From contig NZ_JAHRBL010000005.1 in the NCBI RefSeq assembly GCF_019693445.1, positions 124,001 to 188,000 of the forward strand: a DNA stretch of 64,000 nt. Reading direction: 5' to 3'. This document shows positions 1 through 11,462 of this stretch, piece by piece. Position 1 is the stretch's first letter. Every line of letters begins with the position of its first letter. Under the pieces are notes generated by a model, which searched no databases, was not told the origin of the DNA, and saw only the letters and a list, made by a program, of their open reading frames with translations. Source of the stretch: Deinococcus aquaedulcis (GTDB taxonomy: Bacteria; Deinococcota; Deinococci; Deinococcales; Deinococcaceae). A program made the position numbers and the translations under genes.

Positions 1-195
1 TGCCCCAGGCGCAGGCGTATCTGGCCGGGGCAGCGGGGCGCTAAGTATCTCGCGGTTGATCTAAAGATCAACCAAGCGGACTGGAACAGCTGCGCCGCAG
101 AGCGAGGAGCGAAAAAAGGACCTCACACCGGGAATGGAAACGTTTCGGTGCTCTTCTTCAACGTTGATGAGGTGAGGGGCAAGGTCCCCAGCTAG
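1..195 (+). CDS. 3' end of an unidentified CDS (partial, tentative)
   Basis: The first forward frame is open from the left edge to a TAG at 193-195. It ends with KYLAVDLKINQADWN and later VLFFNVDEVRGKVPS, a mixed composition that looks like a real C-terminus. It is followed at once by a strong hairpin terminator at 199-235, as expected for a gene end. The stretch is visibly less G+C-rich than its neighbours. I do not recognise the family. Another frame (PQAQAYLAGAAGR, stop at about position 42) is a rival reading, so confidence is low. Confidence 0.35.
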   Translation, partial: CPRRRRIWPGQRGAKYLAVDLKINQADWNSCAAERGAKKGPHTGNGNVSVLFFNVDEVRGKVPS

Positions 196-198
196 GGT

Positions 199-235
199 AA
201 GCGGGGCGGCCAGGATCTTCCCGGCCGCCCCGCTT
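199..235. terminator. bidirectional terminator hairpin
   Basis: Perfect 13-bp inverted repeat, AAGCGGGGCGGCC (199-211) and GGCCGCCCCGCTT (223-235), with an 11-nt loop. It lies between the end of the left partial frame and the stop of the convergent App1-like gene, so it can serve both. Confidence 0.7.
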
Positions 236-246
236 CCCCTGCCCGC

Positions 247-1341
<1,095 letters not shown>

Positions 1342-1347
1342 CCGCCC

Positions 1348-1353
1348 AGTCTA
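1348..1353 (-). promoter_or_regulatory. -10 box, leaderless App1 gene
   Basis: TAGACT on the minus strand, 6 nt before GTG 1341. No Shine-Dalgarno site lies between. Confidence 0.6.
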
Positions 1354-1416
1354 AGCGGCGCCTGCCCCCGGTCGCGTAAAGGCCACCTTGCGCCTTTGTT
1401 CAAACCAGGGCTGAGG

Positions 1417-2232
1417 TCAGCGCCGCGCGGCGTCTGAGGCGCCACTGTGGTCGTAGCGGCGCCAGATCAGGCGCTGCACCACCCAGTCGCCCAGGGCCGG
1501 AAAGTGGCGCTCCAGCCACACCAGCGCGCGGTAGGGCGCGGGCACAACCGTTTCGGCACGCGGGCGCAGCAGCACGGCCGCCACAGCGCGCGCCACCACC
1601 TCGGGGCCCGGCATGGGCAGGCGGGCGCGGGCGGTCATCTCGCTTTTCACGAAGCCCGGCGCCACCAGACTGACGTGCACGCCGCTGCCCAGCAGTTCGC
1701 GCCGCAGGGCCAGCGAAAAGCCGCGCAGCCCGAATTTGCTGGCCGAATAGATGCCGTTGGTGGCCGCCAGCCCCGCCACCGAGCCGATGTTCACAATGTG
1801 CCCGCTGCCCTGGGCACGCAGGGCGGGCAGCACCAGCCGCGTGAGTTCAACTGGCGCTTCGAGATTCACCCGCAGCACCCGGAGGGGGTCGGCATCGTTC
1901 CACCACCAGCCGCGCTCCACGGTGACCCCGGCGTTGTTCACCAGCACGTCAATCCGGCCAAAGTGGGCCTGGGCAGCGGCCAGCAGCGCGCGGCGCGAGG
2001 CGTCGTCGGTGACGTCGGTGGGTACGGCAATCACCCGCGCGCCGGACGGGTCCAGGCGGCGGGCCAGGGCGTGCAGCTCGTCAGTGCGGCGGGCGGCCAG
2101 CACCAGGGCGTAGCCCAGATCGGCCAGTTCCTCGGCCGTGGCCCGGCCAATGCCGCTGGACGCCCCGGTAAGCACCACCACGGGGCGCGCAGTGGGATGG
2201 CTGGGGAGGACGGGCGCCGCAGAAGCGTTCAT
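1417..2232 (-). CDS. SDR-family oxidoreductase
   Basis: A 271-residue classical short-chain dehydrogenase/reductase. The NAD(P) motif TGASSGIG is near residue 22, the NNAG motif follows near residue 98, and the catalytic pair reads as Ser in NIGSVAG and Tyr-x3-Lys in YSASK. LAARR after strand 2 suggests NADP preference. The substrate cannot be inferred. The length is slightly above the 250-residue norm because of a C-terminal extension ([20 protein letters not shown]) that resembles the tail of the DltE/YqjQ-like subgroup. The start ATG is supported by TACCAT 7 nt upstream. The gene lies just upstream of the App1 gene on the same strand, which has its own promoter. Confidence 0.9.
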   Translation of the reverse strand: MNASAAPVLPSHPTARPVVVLTGASSGIGRATAEELADLGYALVLAARRTDELHALARRLDPSGARVIAVPTDVTDDASRRALLAAAQAHFGRIDVLVNNAGVTVERGWWWNDADPLRVLRVNLEAPVELTRLVLPALRAQGSGHIVNIGSVAGLAATNGIYSASKFGLRGFSLALRRELLGSGVHVSLVAPGFVKSEMTARARLPMPGPEVVARAVAAVLLRPRAETVVPAPYRALVWLERHFPALGDWVVQRLIWRRYDHSGASDAARR

Positions 2233-2239
2233 ACGGGTG

Positions 2240-2245
2240 ATGGTA
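2240..2245 (-). promoter_or_regulatory. -10 box, leaderless SDR gene
   Basis: TACCAT on the minus strand, 7 nt before ATG 2232. Confidence 0.6.
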
Positions 2246-2482
2246 GCCCCAACGCAGCAGCCAGAGGGGTGGACCGGGGCGCCCAGGAACCGGAAGCGGT
2301 CCCTTCCCTGCCGCCAGCGCCGCTGTTTTGTCCGTTCTTCACTTACAGCGGCGGCCCGTTCCGCCCTGGGGTCAAAACGCGGCCTCTCTCCTCCCCGCTG
2401 TCCTGAGCAGACACCGCCCAGGGTCGCTCAGCGCTTAAGAGGCGCTCTGGGTGCCGCTCAGGTCGGCGTCAGATGGGGGCGG

Positions 2483-2488
2483 CACACT
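2483..2488 (+). promoter_or_regulatory. -10-like box before S8 protease
   Basis: CACACT, 6 nt before ATG 2495. The position matches the leaderless boxes elsewhere; the first base departs from TANNNT. Confidence 0.45.
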
Positions 2489-2494
2489 GCACGG

Positions 2495-3691
2495 ATGACC
2501 CCCCGATTGCTCGCCCGCACGCTGCTGGGCGCGGCCCTGCTGGGTTCGGCCGCCCCCGCGCAGGACCTCACGCTGCCGGAACTCAGCCCGCTGCCAGCCG
2601 CCCCCCGGTCCAGCGCCCCACTGGTGCCGCTGCCGGCCAGCACGGCCTCAACGACCCCCACCCCTAGCCCCACGGCCGCCAGCGCCGCAACGCCCAGCGA
2701 TCCCCTGTATGCGCGGCAGTGGAACCTCAGCGCGGTCCGGCTGCCGCAGGCCTGGGCGCTGCTGCCCGGCACCGGCACTGGCGCCCGGGGCGCCCCGGTG
2801 ACCGTGGCTGTGCTGGACACCGGCTACGTGCCCAGCCCCGAACTGGGCGCGCGGGCCATCAATGGCTACGACTTCGTGAGCAGCCCGGCCCGTGCGGGTG
2901 ACGGCAATGGCCGCGACCCGGAGGCTCACGCGGTGGGCGAGTTCGCCTACCACAGCGAGATCATCGCCAACCTGATTGGCGCGGCGCACGATGGGCGGGG
3001 CATGGCGGGCATCAATCCGCAGGCACGGGTGGTCCATGTGCGGGTGGCAGCGGTGGACGGCACCATTGAGGTCCCGGATCTGGTGGACGGCCTGAAATGG
3101 GCCGCTGGCCTGAGCGTCCCGGGCGTGCCCGCCAACCCCAACCCAGCGCGAATTCTGAACCTCAGCCTGTACGCCGACTTTATTCCCCTGACCGGCTGCG
3201 ACGCGCGGGTGCAGGCGGCGGTGGACGCCGTGACCGCCAAGGGCGCACTGGTGATTGCCGGCGCCGCCAACGACGGCCGGGACGCGGGCGGCTATTCCCC
3301 GGCCGGCTGCCGCAACGTGCTGACCGTGACCAGCGTGAACGCCGCCGGACAGCGCCCGGGCTACGCCAACTGGGGCCGCACGGTGGCCCTGGCCGCGCCG
3401 GGGGGCGACCCCACGCAGGGCATTGTGGCCAGCAGCGCTGCGGGCCCGGGCGGCGAGCGCAGCCCCAACGGCACCAGCTTCGCCGCGCCCCACGCCGCCG
3501 GGGTGGCCAGCCTGCTTCTGGGGGTACGCCCTGGCCTGAGCCCGGCCCTGCTGCGCTCGTACCTGACCCGCAGCGCCGCGCTATTCCCCGGGGGTCGCTG
3601 CGACCCCCAGCCCGAGCGCACCTGCGGCGCCGGCCTGCTGAATGCCGAAGGGGCTTTGAAGCTGGCCCTGGCCTCCAGCCTGGGGAAGTGA
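2495..3691 (+). CDS. secreted S8-family serine protease
   Basis: A 398-residue subtilase. A signal peptide ([19 protein letters not shown], then APAQ) is followed by a Pro/Ala/Thr/Ser-rich linker to about residue 70 and the peptidase domain. The catalytic Asp is in VAVLDTGY, His in [13 protein letters not shown], and Ser in [12 protein letters not shown]. The oxyanion Asn is in AGAAND. The His motif is HSE rather than the usual HGT. Four Cys in the domain may form disulfides outside the cell. The frame stays open upstream of 2495, but the signal peptide and the CACACT box 6 nt before ATG fix the start. It stands alone on the plus strand between minus-strand genes. Confidence 0.9.
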   Translation: MTPRLLARTLLGAALLGSAAPAQDLTLPELSPLPAAPRSSAPLVPLPASTASTTPTPSPTAASAATPSDPLYARQWNLSAVRLPQAWALLPGTGTGARGAPVTVAVLDTGYVPSPELGARAINGYDFVSSPARAGDGNGRDPEAHAVGEFAYHSEIIANLIGAAHDGRGMAGINPQARVVHVRVAAVDGTIEVPDLVDGLKWAAGLSVPGVPANPNPARILNLSLYADFIPLTGCDARVQAAVDAVTAKGALVIAGAANDGRDAGGYSPAGCRNVLTVTSVNAAGQRPGYANWGRTVALAAPGGDPTQGIVASSAAGPGGERSPNGTSFAAPHAAGVASLLLGVRPGLSPALLRSYLTRSAALFPGGRCDPQPERTCGAGLLNAEGALKLALASSLGK

Positions 3692-3742
3692 GGGCGGGGG
3701 CGTAAAGGGAGCACCGGGGCGCTGATCCGTTCTTGGGGGCGC

Positions 3743-3766
3743 AGGCAAGGGTGTTCTCTTGCCTTT
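3743..3766 (+). terminator. weak hairpin terminator after S8 protease
   Basis: AGGCAAG (3743-3749) pairs with CTTGCCT (3758-3764), with a short T tail. It lies 52 nt after the protease stop. Confidence 0.4.
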
Positions 3767-4039
3767 GACCTGTGCTGGGAATCCACCTGGACTGCTGGTG
3801 TCTCCACGAGCGGGGGGAGGAAAACAAGATTGGGTCAAAGGCTGGAGTTGCTTCCCCCTCTTCTACGAAGCTCTTCAAGCCCCAGCGTGCCACATAAAAG
3901 GGAGGCGCAAGAGTGCCGCTCTCGTCAAGCCGCCCTGGCCAGGACGTAACGCTGTCGGTATCCGGGTCTTCTTGACCACTGCGCTGGGGAACGCGCCCGC
4001 TTCTCCGTGAAAACCGAACCACCCATCGCCCACAGCAAA

Positions 4040-4065
4040 GCCGCGCCCCACTTCCGGGGCGCGGC
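4040..4065 (-). terminator. terminator of dus-dinB operon
   Basis: Perfect 10-bp stem GCCGCGCCCC / GGGGCGCGGC with a 6-nt loop. Read on the minus strand it is followed by TTTG, 20 nt after the DinB stop. Confidence 0.65.
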
Positions 4066-4085
4066 GCTCGTCTCTTTCGGCAGGT

Positions 4086-4654
4086 CTACAGATCGTCGTC
4101 CAGCTCGCCAGCGTCCAGGCCCTGGTCGGGGGCGCCGGCCTGGGCGGGGGTGCTCTGCGGGCGCACGAAGCGCATGTAGTCCAGCCAGGGCGGGGTGTGG
4201 CCCAACTGGCGGATCATCAGGGCAATCTGGGCGGTGTGGCGGACCTCGTGGGTCATCACGTTCCACAGCAGCTGGTCCAGGGTCACGGTGTCGCTGGCGG
4301 GGTCGTCCTGAACCAGCTTCACGCTGCGGTCCAGGTCCGGGTCGCTGTCCAGCAGGGCCTGGGTGCGCCGGGTGACTTCGCGGCTGTAGTCCAGAATCCA
4401 GTTCAGGTCGTACTGCTGCGCGCGCGGCTGCACCCAGTCGTGCGGGTACTGGCCCTGCACGCCGTCGCCCAGGGCAATGCCGTGCACCCAGTGGTCTTCC
4501 ACATCGGTTACGTGCAGCAGCAGGTCCTTGATGCAATGAAACCGGTCGCCGGTCTCAATGAGGTTCCGGTCCAGGTCCGCTGCCGGCAGGGCGCGCAGGA
4601 AGTTCCACAGCTGCTCCCGCGCAGCCGTCAAGTAGGCGTAGTACTCGCGCACGT

Positions 4655-4658
<4 letters not shown>
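4086..4658 (-). CDS. DinB-family protein
   Basis: This 190-residue protein has the four-helix-bundle DinB/DUF664 pattern: [21 protein letters not shown] at the start, a His-rich segment [15 protein letters not shown] near residue 50, and [19 protein letters not shown] near residue 137. The three His residues match the usual metal site of the superfamily. Members include thiol-dependent S-transferases, which fits a bacillithiol-using organism, but the substrate is not evident. Its ATG overlaps the stop of the dihydrouridine synthase gene (ATGA), so the two are probably translationally coupled in one transcript. Confidence 0.85.
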
Positions 4659-5668
<1,010 letters not shown>

Positions 5669-5674
5669 CTGCGC

Positions 5675-5680
5675 AGGGTA
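5675..5680 (-). promoter_or_regulatory. -10 box, leaderless dus
   Basis: TACCCT on the minus strand, 6 nt before ATG 5668. It decides the start over the longer GTG 5686. Confidence 0.6.
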
Positions 5681-5833
5681 GCGCACCTGCCCCCCCTGTT
5701 CGGTGAAGTCAGCCTTGGGGCTCGGCTGTGGCGGAATTCACCGCGCCCGGCTGCAGGGGGCGTATGCTCGGCTCAGTCCGGCCACACTCACCTGTATGGT
5801 TTACCCGTCCCAGCCGGACTTCGGGGAGGCCCT

Positions 5834-6343
5834 TTGAACGTTACGCCGCTGGCGCTGCACCACGCGCCGCTGCTCCACCAGCTGTACGCCGCGTCGCCGG
5901 GGTATTTCGAGCTCCTCAGCACGCGCCTGCCCACCCTCAGCGAAGTGCAGCGGGACGTGGAGGTGGCCCTGTTGGACCCCCGCCGCAGCCTGGAACTGCT
6001 GCTTGACGAGCGCGGCGAGGTCATTGGCAGCCTCGACTGCAAACGCGATTTCCCGGAAAGCGGCGACCTGACCATCAACCTGCTGCTGATCCGCGAGGAC
6101 CGCCAGTCGCAGGGCTGGGGCCGCCGCGCGGTGCGCCACCTGGAGGGCCGGGTGCCGCCGGGCACCACGCGCATCCTGGCCAGCGTACTGGGCGACAACC
6201 CGCGCGGCGCCCGCTTCTGGGAGCGCCTGGGCTTTACGTTTACCCTGGACGCCCGCCCGGTGATGACGTGGTACGCCCGCCCGGTGGGCACCCGGCCCCC
6301 CACCCCCCCGGTGGCCACCCCGCTGCGCGCCAGTCACGATTAG
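5834..6343 (+). CDS. GNAT-family N-acetyltransferase
   Basis: A 169-residue GCN5-related acetyltransferase. The acetyl-CoA segment reads [18 protein letters not shown] near residue 95, preceded by a beta strand (LTINLLLI) and followed by [13 protein letters not shown], a typical GNAT motif B. The start is read as TTG 5834 because GGGGAGG at 5823-5829 is a Shine-Dalgarno site 4 nt upstream. No ATG or GTG fits in the frame nearby. The C-terminus is Pro-rich and probably disordered. The substrate is unknown. Confidence 0.8.
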   Translation: MNVTPLALHHAPLLHQLYAASPGYFELLSTRLPTLSEVQRDVEVALLDPRRSLELLLDERGEVIGSLDCKRDFPESGDLTINLLLIREDRQSQGWGRRAVRHLEGRVPPGTTRILASVLGDNPRGARFWERLGFTFTLDARPVMTWYARPVGTRPPTPPVATPLRASHD

Positions 6344-6373
6344 GTCTGGGGACTGCCCCGCCGCGTTCTCGCC

Positions 6374-6379
6374 TACACT
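6374..6379 (+). promoter_or_regulatory. -10 box, leaderless argB
   Basis: TACACT, 7 nt before GTG 6387. Confidence 0.65.
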
Positions 6380-6386
6380 CCAAAGG

Positions 6387-7136
6387 GTGATCGTCAAGTA
6401 CGGCGGCAATGCCATGAAAAGTCTGGAGCTGCGCCGGGCCGTGGCTGGGGAAATCGCGGCCCTGCGCGCAGAACACGCGGTGGTGGTGGTCCACGGCGGT
6501 GGCCCGGTGATTGAGCAGGAGTTGGCCGCGCGCGGCGTGCCCAGCGAATTCCGGGGCGGCCTGCGCGTGACCTCGCCCCAGGCCATGCAGGTGGTGGAAC
6601 TGGCGCTGTGTGGCCTGAACAAGCAGCTGAGCCAGGACGTGGGCCGCGCCGTGGGCCTGATGGGCCGCGACGACCGCCTGCTGCAGGCCGAACTGCTGGA
6701 CCCCGAACTGGGCCGCGTGGGCCGCGTGACCGGCGTGAACGCCGCGCTGCTGCGCACCCTGCTGGGCGCCGGCCTGACCCCGGTGGTGGGCTGCGTGGCG
6801 GTGGACGAGGCAGGCGAGCCCCTGAACGTGAACGCCGATACGGCGGCCGGCGCGGTGGCAGGCGCCCTGGGCGACGGCATCGTGTTCCTGACCGATGTGG
6901 AGGGCGTGTACCGCGCCTACCCCGACCCCCAGAGCCTCGCCCCCCACCTGACCCGCGCCGAGGCCGAAGCTGGCATTGAGGCCGGCTGGATCGCCGGCGG
7001 CATGATCCCCAAGGTGCGCGCGGCGCTGGACGCCCTGGACCGGGGCGCGCCCTTTGCCGTCATCGCCAGCGGCATGCGGGCCGGCGTGCTGGCCGAGGCC
7101 GCGCGGGGCGAGGCAGGGACGAGGCTAACGCCGTAG
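6387..7136 (+). CDS. argB: acetylglutamate kinase
   Basis: A 249-residue amino-acid kinase that phosphorylates N-acetyl-L-glutamate in arginine synthesis. It begins [11 protein letters not shown] (the NAGK lysine/GGNAM motif), then [11 protein letters not shown], an FRGGLRVT segment, [10 protein letters not shown], and [15 protein letters not shown] for substrate and ATP binding; GGMIPKV is the late catalytic lysine motif. The mobile N-terminal helix of arginine-inhibited enzymes is absent, so feedback inhibition is not expected. LysZ of the LysW lysine pathway was considered, but the GGNAM and NVNAD motifs favour ArgB. No other arg gene adjoins it. Confidence 0.92.
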   Translation: MIVKYGGNAMKSLELRRAVAGEIAALRAEHAVVVVHGGGPVIEQELAARGVPSEFRGGLRVTSPQAMQVVELALCGLNKQLSQDVGRAVGLMGRDDRLLQAELLDPELGRVGRVTGVNAALLRTLLGAGLTPVVGCVAVDEAGEPLNVNADTAAGAVAGALGDGIVFLTDVEGVYRAYPDPQSLAPHLTRAEAEAGIEAGWIAGGMIPKVRAALDALDRGAPFAVIASGMRAGVLAEAARGEAGTRLTP

Positions 7137-7257
7137 GGGCCGATGGTCTATGGCCGGGCCGATGGCGTAACGGGGGCAAGCTGCGCTGTGCTCTTGGCCC
7201 CGCACTTCAATGAAACAGAGGGTCACCCGCTCTGGTCTGGCCTTGTGCCATCTGCTC

Positions 7258-7830
7258 TCAGCCATCCGCCATCGGCCCAACTTTGCTGAACACCAGCGTG
7301 TCTCGCCGTCGCGCCGGGTCGTCGGCGCGCACGTCGTCGTTCACGAAGCGGGCGTCCAGGGTGTAGCCCAGGGTCTGGGGAATGCGGGCGCTGCGGGTGT
7401 TGTCGGGGTCGCAGCGGATTTCCAGGCGGGCAAAGGCCAGCGGGCCCAGGGCCAGTTCGGTCAGGGCCTGCGCGACCTCCTGGGCGTAGCCCTGGCCGGT
7501 GTGCGCCGTGGCGATCCAGTAGCCGATTTCGCCCTTGGGCACGCGCCAGTCCAGGGCGTGGTAGCCGCTGCTGCCCAGCAGTTCGGTGCCCTGGGCGTTC
7601 CACACGTGGTAGCGCAGGTTCTCGCGCGTCTCGAAGCGCTCGGCGGCGGCGTGCAGGTTCGCCTGGGCGCCTTCCAGGGTCAGGGGCGCCTGGGCCCAGT
7701 GCATCCAGCGGCGCAGTTCGGGCAGCGAGGCGTTCACGGCCGCCACCAGCGCCGGGGCGTCGGCCACCGCCGGGCGGCGCAGCCACAGGCGGGGGGTGCG
7801 GAGGTCGTCGGGAACAGGCGGCAGGGTCAT
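7258..7830 (-). CDS. GNAT-family N-acetyltransferase, RimJ/RimL-like
   Basis: A 190-residue acetyltransferase of the RimJ/RimL type (Acetyltransf_3). It begins MTLPPVPDDLRTPRLWLRRP, the usual 'L-x-T-x-R-L-x-L-R' opening. GEIGYWIATAHTGQGYAQEV near residue 105 is the acetyl-CoA site, and IRCDPDNTRSARIPQTLGY is the following motif, with Ile-Pro where Ala-Glu is usual. Homologues acetylate protein N-termini or small molecules; the target is unknown. ATG 7830 is supported by TACACT 9 nt upstream. Longer open frames upstream are not coding-like. Confidence 0.88.
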   Translation of the reverse strand: MTLPPVPDDLRTPRLWLRRPAVADAPALVAAVNASLPELRRWMHWAQAPLTLEGAQANLHAAAERFETRENLRYHVWNAQGTELLGSSGYHALDWRVPKGEIGYWIATAHTGQGYAQEVAQALTELALGPLAFARLEIRCDPDNTRSARIPQTLGYTLDARFVNDDVRADDPARRRDTLVFSKVGPMADG

Positions 7831-7839
7831 CCGCGCGGC

Positions 7840-7845
7840 AGTGTA
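7840..7845 (-). promoter_or_regulatory. -10 box, RimJ/RimL-like gene
   Basis: TACACT on the minus strand, 9 nt before ATG 7830. A TSS 6-7 nt downstream leaves almost no leader. Confidence 0.55.
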
Positions 7846-7940
7846 GAGAAAAAGGCCGGGCCACGCGCAGGCAACCCAGCCACGGCCCTGGCGTGGGCTA
7901 CCCCGCAACCGGGGCTGTTCTTCCTCTCCCTGAGGCTGCT

Positions 7941-8270
7941 CTAGAAGTGCGTGCGGAACACGGCGGGGCGCGGCACGTGGCGGCCCTTGCCCGCTTTCTT
8001 GGCGAGGTCCAGGTCCACCAGGCGCAGCAACTGCCAGCGCTTCAGGCCAGGGTGGCTGCGCTGCTTGCTCAGCACGTGGCGTTCCAGGGCCGCGCGGTTG
8101 CCGTGCAGGGCAGCCAGCACGCGGCCTTCCCAGAACACGTCCTGGGCGCTGTCGCGGCGGGCATGGCCCTGGGGAATGGCCGAGTAACGGGACTGGCCCC
8201 GGGTCACGCCGCTCAGCAGCAGCGCGACTCCACCCAGAGCCATCAGAAGCAGCAGGATTGTCAGGAGCAC
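7941..8270 (-). CDS. small membrane-anchored hypothetical protein
   Basis: This 109-residue protein has one N-terminal hydrophobic helix (LLTILLLLMALGGVALLLSG) and a basic, mostly helical remainder (WEGRVLAALHGNRAALERHV, GLKRWQLLRLVDLDLAKKAG). I do not recognise the family. The GTG start is chosen because TACACT lies 6 nt upstream, and it puts the helix right at the N-terminus. It lies between the acetyltransferase and the VanW protein on the same strand, each with its own promoter. Confidence 0.65.
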   Translation of the reverse strand: MLLTILLLLMALGGVALLLSGVTRGQSRYSAIPQGHARRDSAQDVFWEGRVLAALHGNRAALERHVLSKQRSHPGLKRWQLLRLVDLDLAKKAGKGRHVPRPAVFRTHF

Positions 8271-8276
8271 ATCCGC

Positions 8277-8282
8277 AGTGTA
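8277..8282 (-). promoter_or_regulatory. -10 box, leaderless small membrane gene
   Basis: TACACT on the minus strand, 6 nt before GTG 8270. It decides the start. Confidence 0.6.
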
Positions 8283-8399
8283 CCCGGAAGCGGCGGTGGC
8301 GGGCGACGAAGTTTTGCACGACTTCAGGCCGCTGTCAGAAGGTGCCCCGGGCACGAAGGCGGGCCGCCTGACCCAGCGCGGCCCACCCCTGAACAGCAC

Positions 8400-9563
8400 T
8401 TATCGTTTCAGGCGCTTGTCCTTGGGGTTCACGCCGTACACCGCGCCCCAGGGCTCGTACACGCTTTTCAGGGTGTCTTTGCTCACCACTTTGCCCTTCA
8501 CCTTGATGGTGCGGGTAATCACGCTGGTCATGCCCTGCGCCGGGGTGTCCAGCAGGCGGCGCCCGCCCAGGGCCACGCTCTTGTCGGCGGTGTAGCTGGG
8601 TTTGGCCGGCGCCTTGAAGTTGGTGATCACGGGCTTACTGATGTTCACCTGCCGCCCGGTGTTGGCGCCGAAGACATCAAAGCGCAGGGTGTCGGCCGCC
8701 TTGTTCCAGCTGGCCTGGATAAACAGGTGCGCGCCGGTGTCGTTTTTCATGCGCAGGTTCTTGGCCGGGGCGTACACGGTGGCTTCAAAGCCCACGGGGT
8801 CGTAATACTTGACGCGGTGGCTGTGCTCGTGGCGCTCCACGATGGGCAACCCCGCGCTGTACAGCGCCCGGAAGATGGTGGTGCTGACCTGACAGATGCC
8901 GCCGCCGTCCTCCTTGGTGAGGGTGCCGTCGCTGATCACGAAGCCCTTCACGAAGCCGGTGCTGGCGTCAATCTGGCCAATTTCCTCGTTGAAGTTGAAC
9001 ACGTGCCCCGGGGCAATAAAGAAGTTGTCGAGCTTGCTGGCGCCCACCAGAATGTTCTTCTCGCGGAAACTGGGGCTGCCCGCGTAGCTGCTGCTGCCCG
9101 AAGCCACATGCCACAGCACGCCGCGCTGGGCCAACACCTGGACACTGCGCGCGGGCTCAATGCGCTTAAAGGCCACCTGCGCCGTGCCCTTGCCCGAGCG
9201 GATGGCCCGCAGCAGGTTGGCCTTGGTGGCGTCGCGGTCAAAGACCCAGCCGGTCTGGCCCTGGGCGGCCCAGCTGCCGCCCACGTTGCGGAACACGGCG
9301 GGCTTGGGCTTGCGGGCGTTCAGGGTCTTTTCGATCTTGTTCAGAATGGGCGTGAAGGTGCTGCTGACCTTGTTGTATTTCTTGCTGGCCTTCACACCGG
9401 CCGCCGGCAGCGCCCACGATTTGACGATGGCCTGCTGGCGGACCTCGCCTTTGCGGATCGACGCCTCGGTGGTCTTGAACACCAGTTTGAAGGTCTGGGC
9501 CTGCGCGCCGCCCGCCAGGGCCAGCGTGAGCAGAGGGAGAAGCATGCGCGCAGAGCGGATCAT
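8400..9563 (-). CDS. secreted VanW-family protein
   Basis: A 387-residue exported protein. A signal peptide (MIRSARMLLPLLTLALAGG, AQAQ) is followed by an N-terminal region and then the VanW domain. That domain is seen as NILVGASKLDNFFIAPGHVF near residue 175, IGQIDASTGFVKGFVISDG, the conserved GGGICQVSTTIFRALYSAG, and IVERHEHSHRVKYYDPVGFE. The C-terminal ~60 residues look like a G5-type domain. VanW occurs in glycopeptide-resistance loci and sporulation proteins, but its activity is unclear; a cell-envelope role is inferred. TAGCCT lies 7 nt before ATG, with GAAAGG between. Confidence 0.88.
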   Translation of the reverse strand: MIRSARMLLPLLTLALAGGAQAQTFKLVFKTTEASIRKGEVRQQAIVKSWALPAAGVKASKKYNKVSSTFTPILNKIEKTLNARKPKPAVFRNVGGSWAAQGQTGWVFDRDATKANLLRAIRSGKGTAQVAFKRIEPARSVQVLAQRGVLWHVASGSSSYAGSPSFREKNILVGASKLDNFFIAPGHVFNFNEEIGQIDASTGFVKGFVISDGTLTKEDGGGICQVSTTIFRALYSAGLPIVERHEHSHRVKYYDPVGFEATVYAPAKNLRMKNDTGAHLFIQASWNKAADTLRFDVFGANTGRQVNISKPVITNFKAPAKPSYTADKSVALGGRRLLDTPAQGMTSVITRTIKVKGKVVSKDTLKSVYEPWGAVYGVNPKDKRLKR

Positions 9564-9570
9564 GCCTTTC

Positions 9571-9576
9571 AGGCTA
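9571..9576 (-). promoter_or_regulatory. -10 box, VanW gene
   Basis: TAGCCT on the minus strand, 7 nt before ATG 9563. Confidence 0.55.
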
Positions 9577-9699
9577 GGGGGCGCGTGCCCCGCGCCCGTG
9601 AGGCGGACTTTGACTGCCGCTTAGCCCGCCTTCCCGGAAGGTTGAGGTTTCTGGGGCAGTCAGCCCCCCTTCAGGCGGGTGTGCTGGGGTGGCCAGATT

Positions 9700-10841
9700 T
9701 CAGGGAATCAGGGCTTCCAGTTCGCGCAGGCGCGCGTGCAACGTGGCCTGATCGGGCGCCACCAGATTCACGTGGCCCAGCTTGCGCCCGGCCCGCCACG
9801 CCTTGTGGTACAGATGCACCCTTGTGCCATCCAGGGCGTCAATGGCGGCCCAGTCGGGGTGCAGCGGCTGGCCGTCCGGGCCCGCCACGCCCACCACATT
9901 CACCATCGCGCAGGGCAGCAGCGGCGACCAGTCGCGCAGCGGCAGGCCCAACACCGCGCGCACCTGCGCCTCGAACTGGCTCACCCCGCCGCCGTCCTGG
10001 GTGAGGTGGCCGCTGTTGTGCACGCGCGGGGCCACTTCGTTCACCAGCAGCTCGCCGCCCGGCAGCTGGAAGAATTCCAGGGTCAGCAGCCCTTCCAGGC
10101 CCCAGCCCTCGGCCACGGCGCGGGCCAGTTCGCGGGCCCTGGCCTCGGTGGCGGGTGGGGCGGCCGGTGGGAAAACGCTGGTGCGCAGAATGCCCTGGCG
10201 GTGCACGTTCTCCACCAGCGGCCCGAAGGCCACCTGCCCGGTTGCCGTCCGCGCCACCGCCAAGCTGAGTTCGCGCTCAAAGGCCACGAGGCCCTCCAGC
10301 ACGCAGGGCACGCGGCCCAGTTCGGCCCAGGCGGCGTCCAGCTCGGCAGGGCTGCTCACCCGCACCTGCCCCTTACCGTCGTAGCCCAGTTCGCTGGTTT
10401 TCAGCAGGCCCTGCCCGCCCACCTGGGCCAGGGCGCCGGGTAGATCGGCCTCCTGTTCCAGCACCACAAAAGGGGCGGTGCCCACCCCAGCCGCGCGCAG
10501 GGCTTCCTTTTCATGGGCACGGTGCTTGCTGCGCGCTAGGACCCCGGGCCCTGGGCGCACCGGCACGCGGCCTTCCAGGGCGGCCAGGGCGGGCAGGGGC
10601 ACGTTTTCAAATTCCAGGGTGACGGCGTCGCACCCCGCCAGCCCTTCCAGGCCAGCCGGGTCGGTGTAGGGCGCCTGCAGGTGCCCGGCGCACAGGCGGG
10701 CCGGGGCCCCCGGGTCGGGCTCCAGCACCCTGACCCGCACGCCCAGCGGCAGCGCAGCCAGGGCCAGCATCTGCGCCAGCTGGCCGCCGCCCAGGATGCC
10801 CAGGGTGGGCTGTGCGGGGTGGGCCGTGGCCTGTGGGGCGC

Positions 10842-10845
<4 letters not shown>
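9700..10845 (-). CDS. purK: N5-carboxyaminoimidazole ribonucleotide synthetase
   Basis: A 381-residue ATP-grasp enzyme that carboxylates AIR to N5-CAIR in purine synthesis. It begins [18 protein letters not shown] (PurK N-terminal domain). [20 protein letters not shown] and [12 protein letters not shown] are ATP-grasp signatures, and [19 protein letters not shown] is the typical C-terminal catalytic segment. Its ATG overlaps the purE stop (ATGA), so purE-purK is one transcript with coupled translation. Length matches the family. A Pro/Ala-rich 12-residue N-terminal extension precedes the domain. Confidence 0.95.
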
Positions 10846-11381
<536 letters not shown>

Positions 11382-11450
11382 CGTACCTGCCGGGGCGGGG
11401 GGCGCTGCCGGCTGGGCTGGACGGGCTGGCCCTGGCCCCGCCGCTTGCTT

Positions 11451-11456
11451 TACCGT
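11451..11456 (+). promoter_or_regulatory. -10 box, leaderless folC
   Basis: TACCGT, 6 nt before ATG 11463. Confidence 0.5.
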
Positions 11457-11462
11457 GCGCGC

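Larger units (their letters stand above)
3692..4085. other. intergenic region, 394 bp
   Basis: No convincing gene. It contains the hairpin at 3743-3766, the DinB terminator at 4040-4065, and near 3808-3830 a stretch (CCACGAGCGGGGGGAGGAAA) that resembles the interior of the repeat element at 34381-34583. Confidence 0.6.

Noticed and set aside
7893..10004. 703-residue plus-strand open frame over VanW and small membrane genes
   Set aside because: Shadow of minus-strand genes that have promoters, signal peptides and family motifs.
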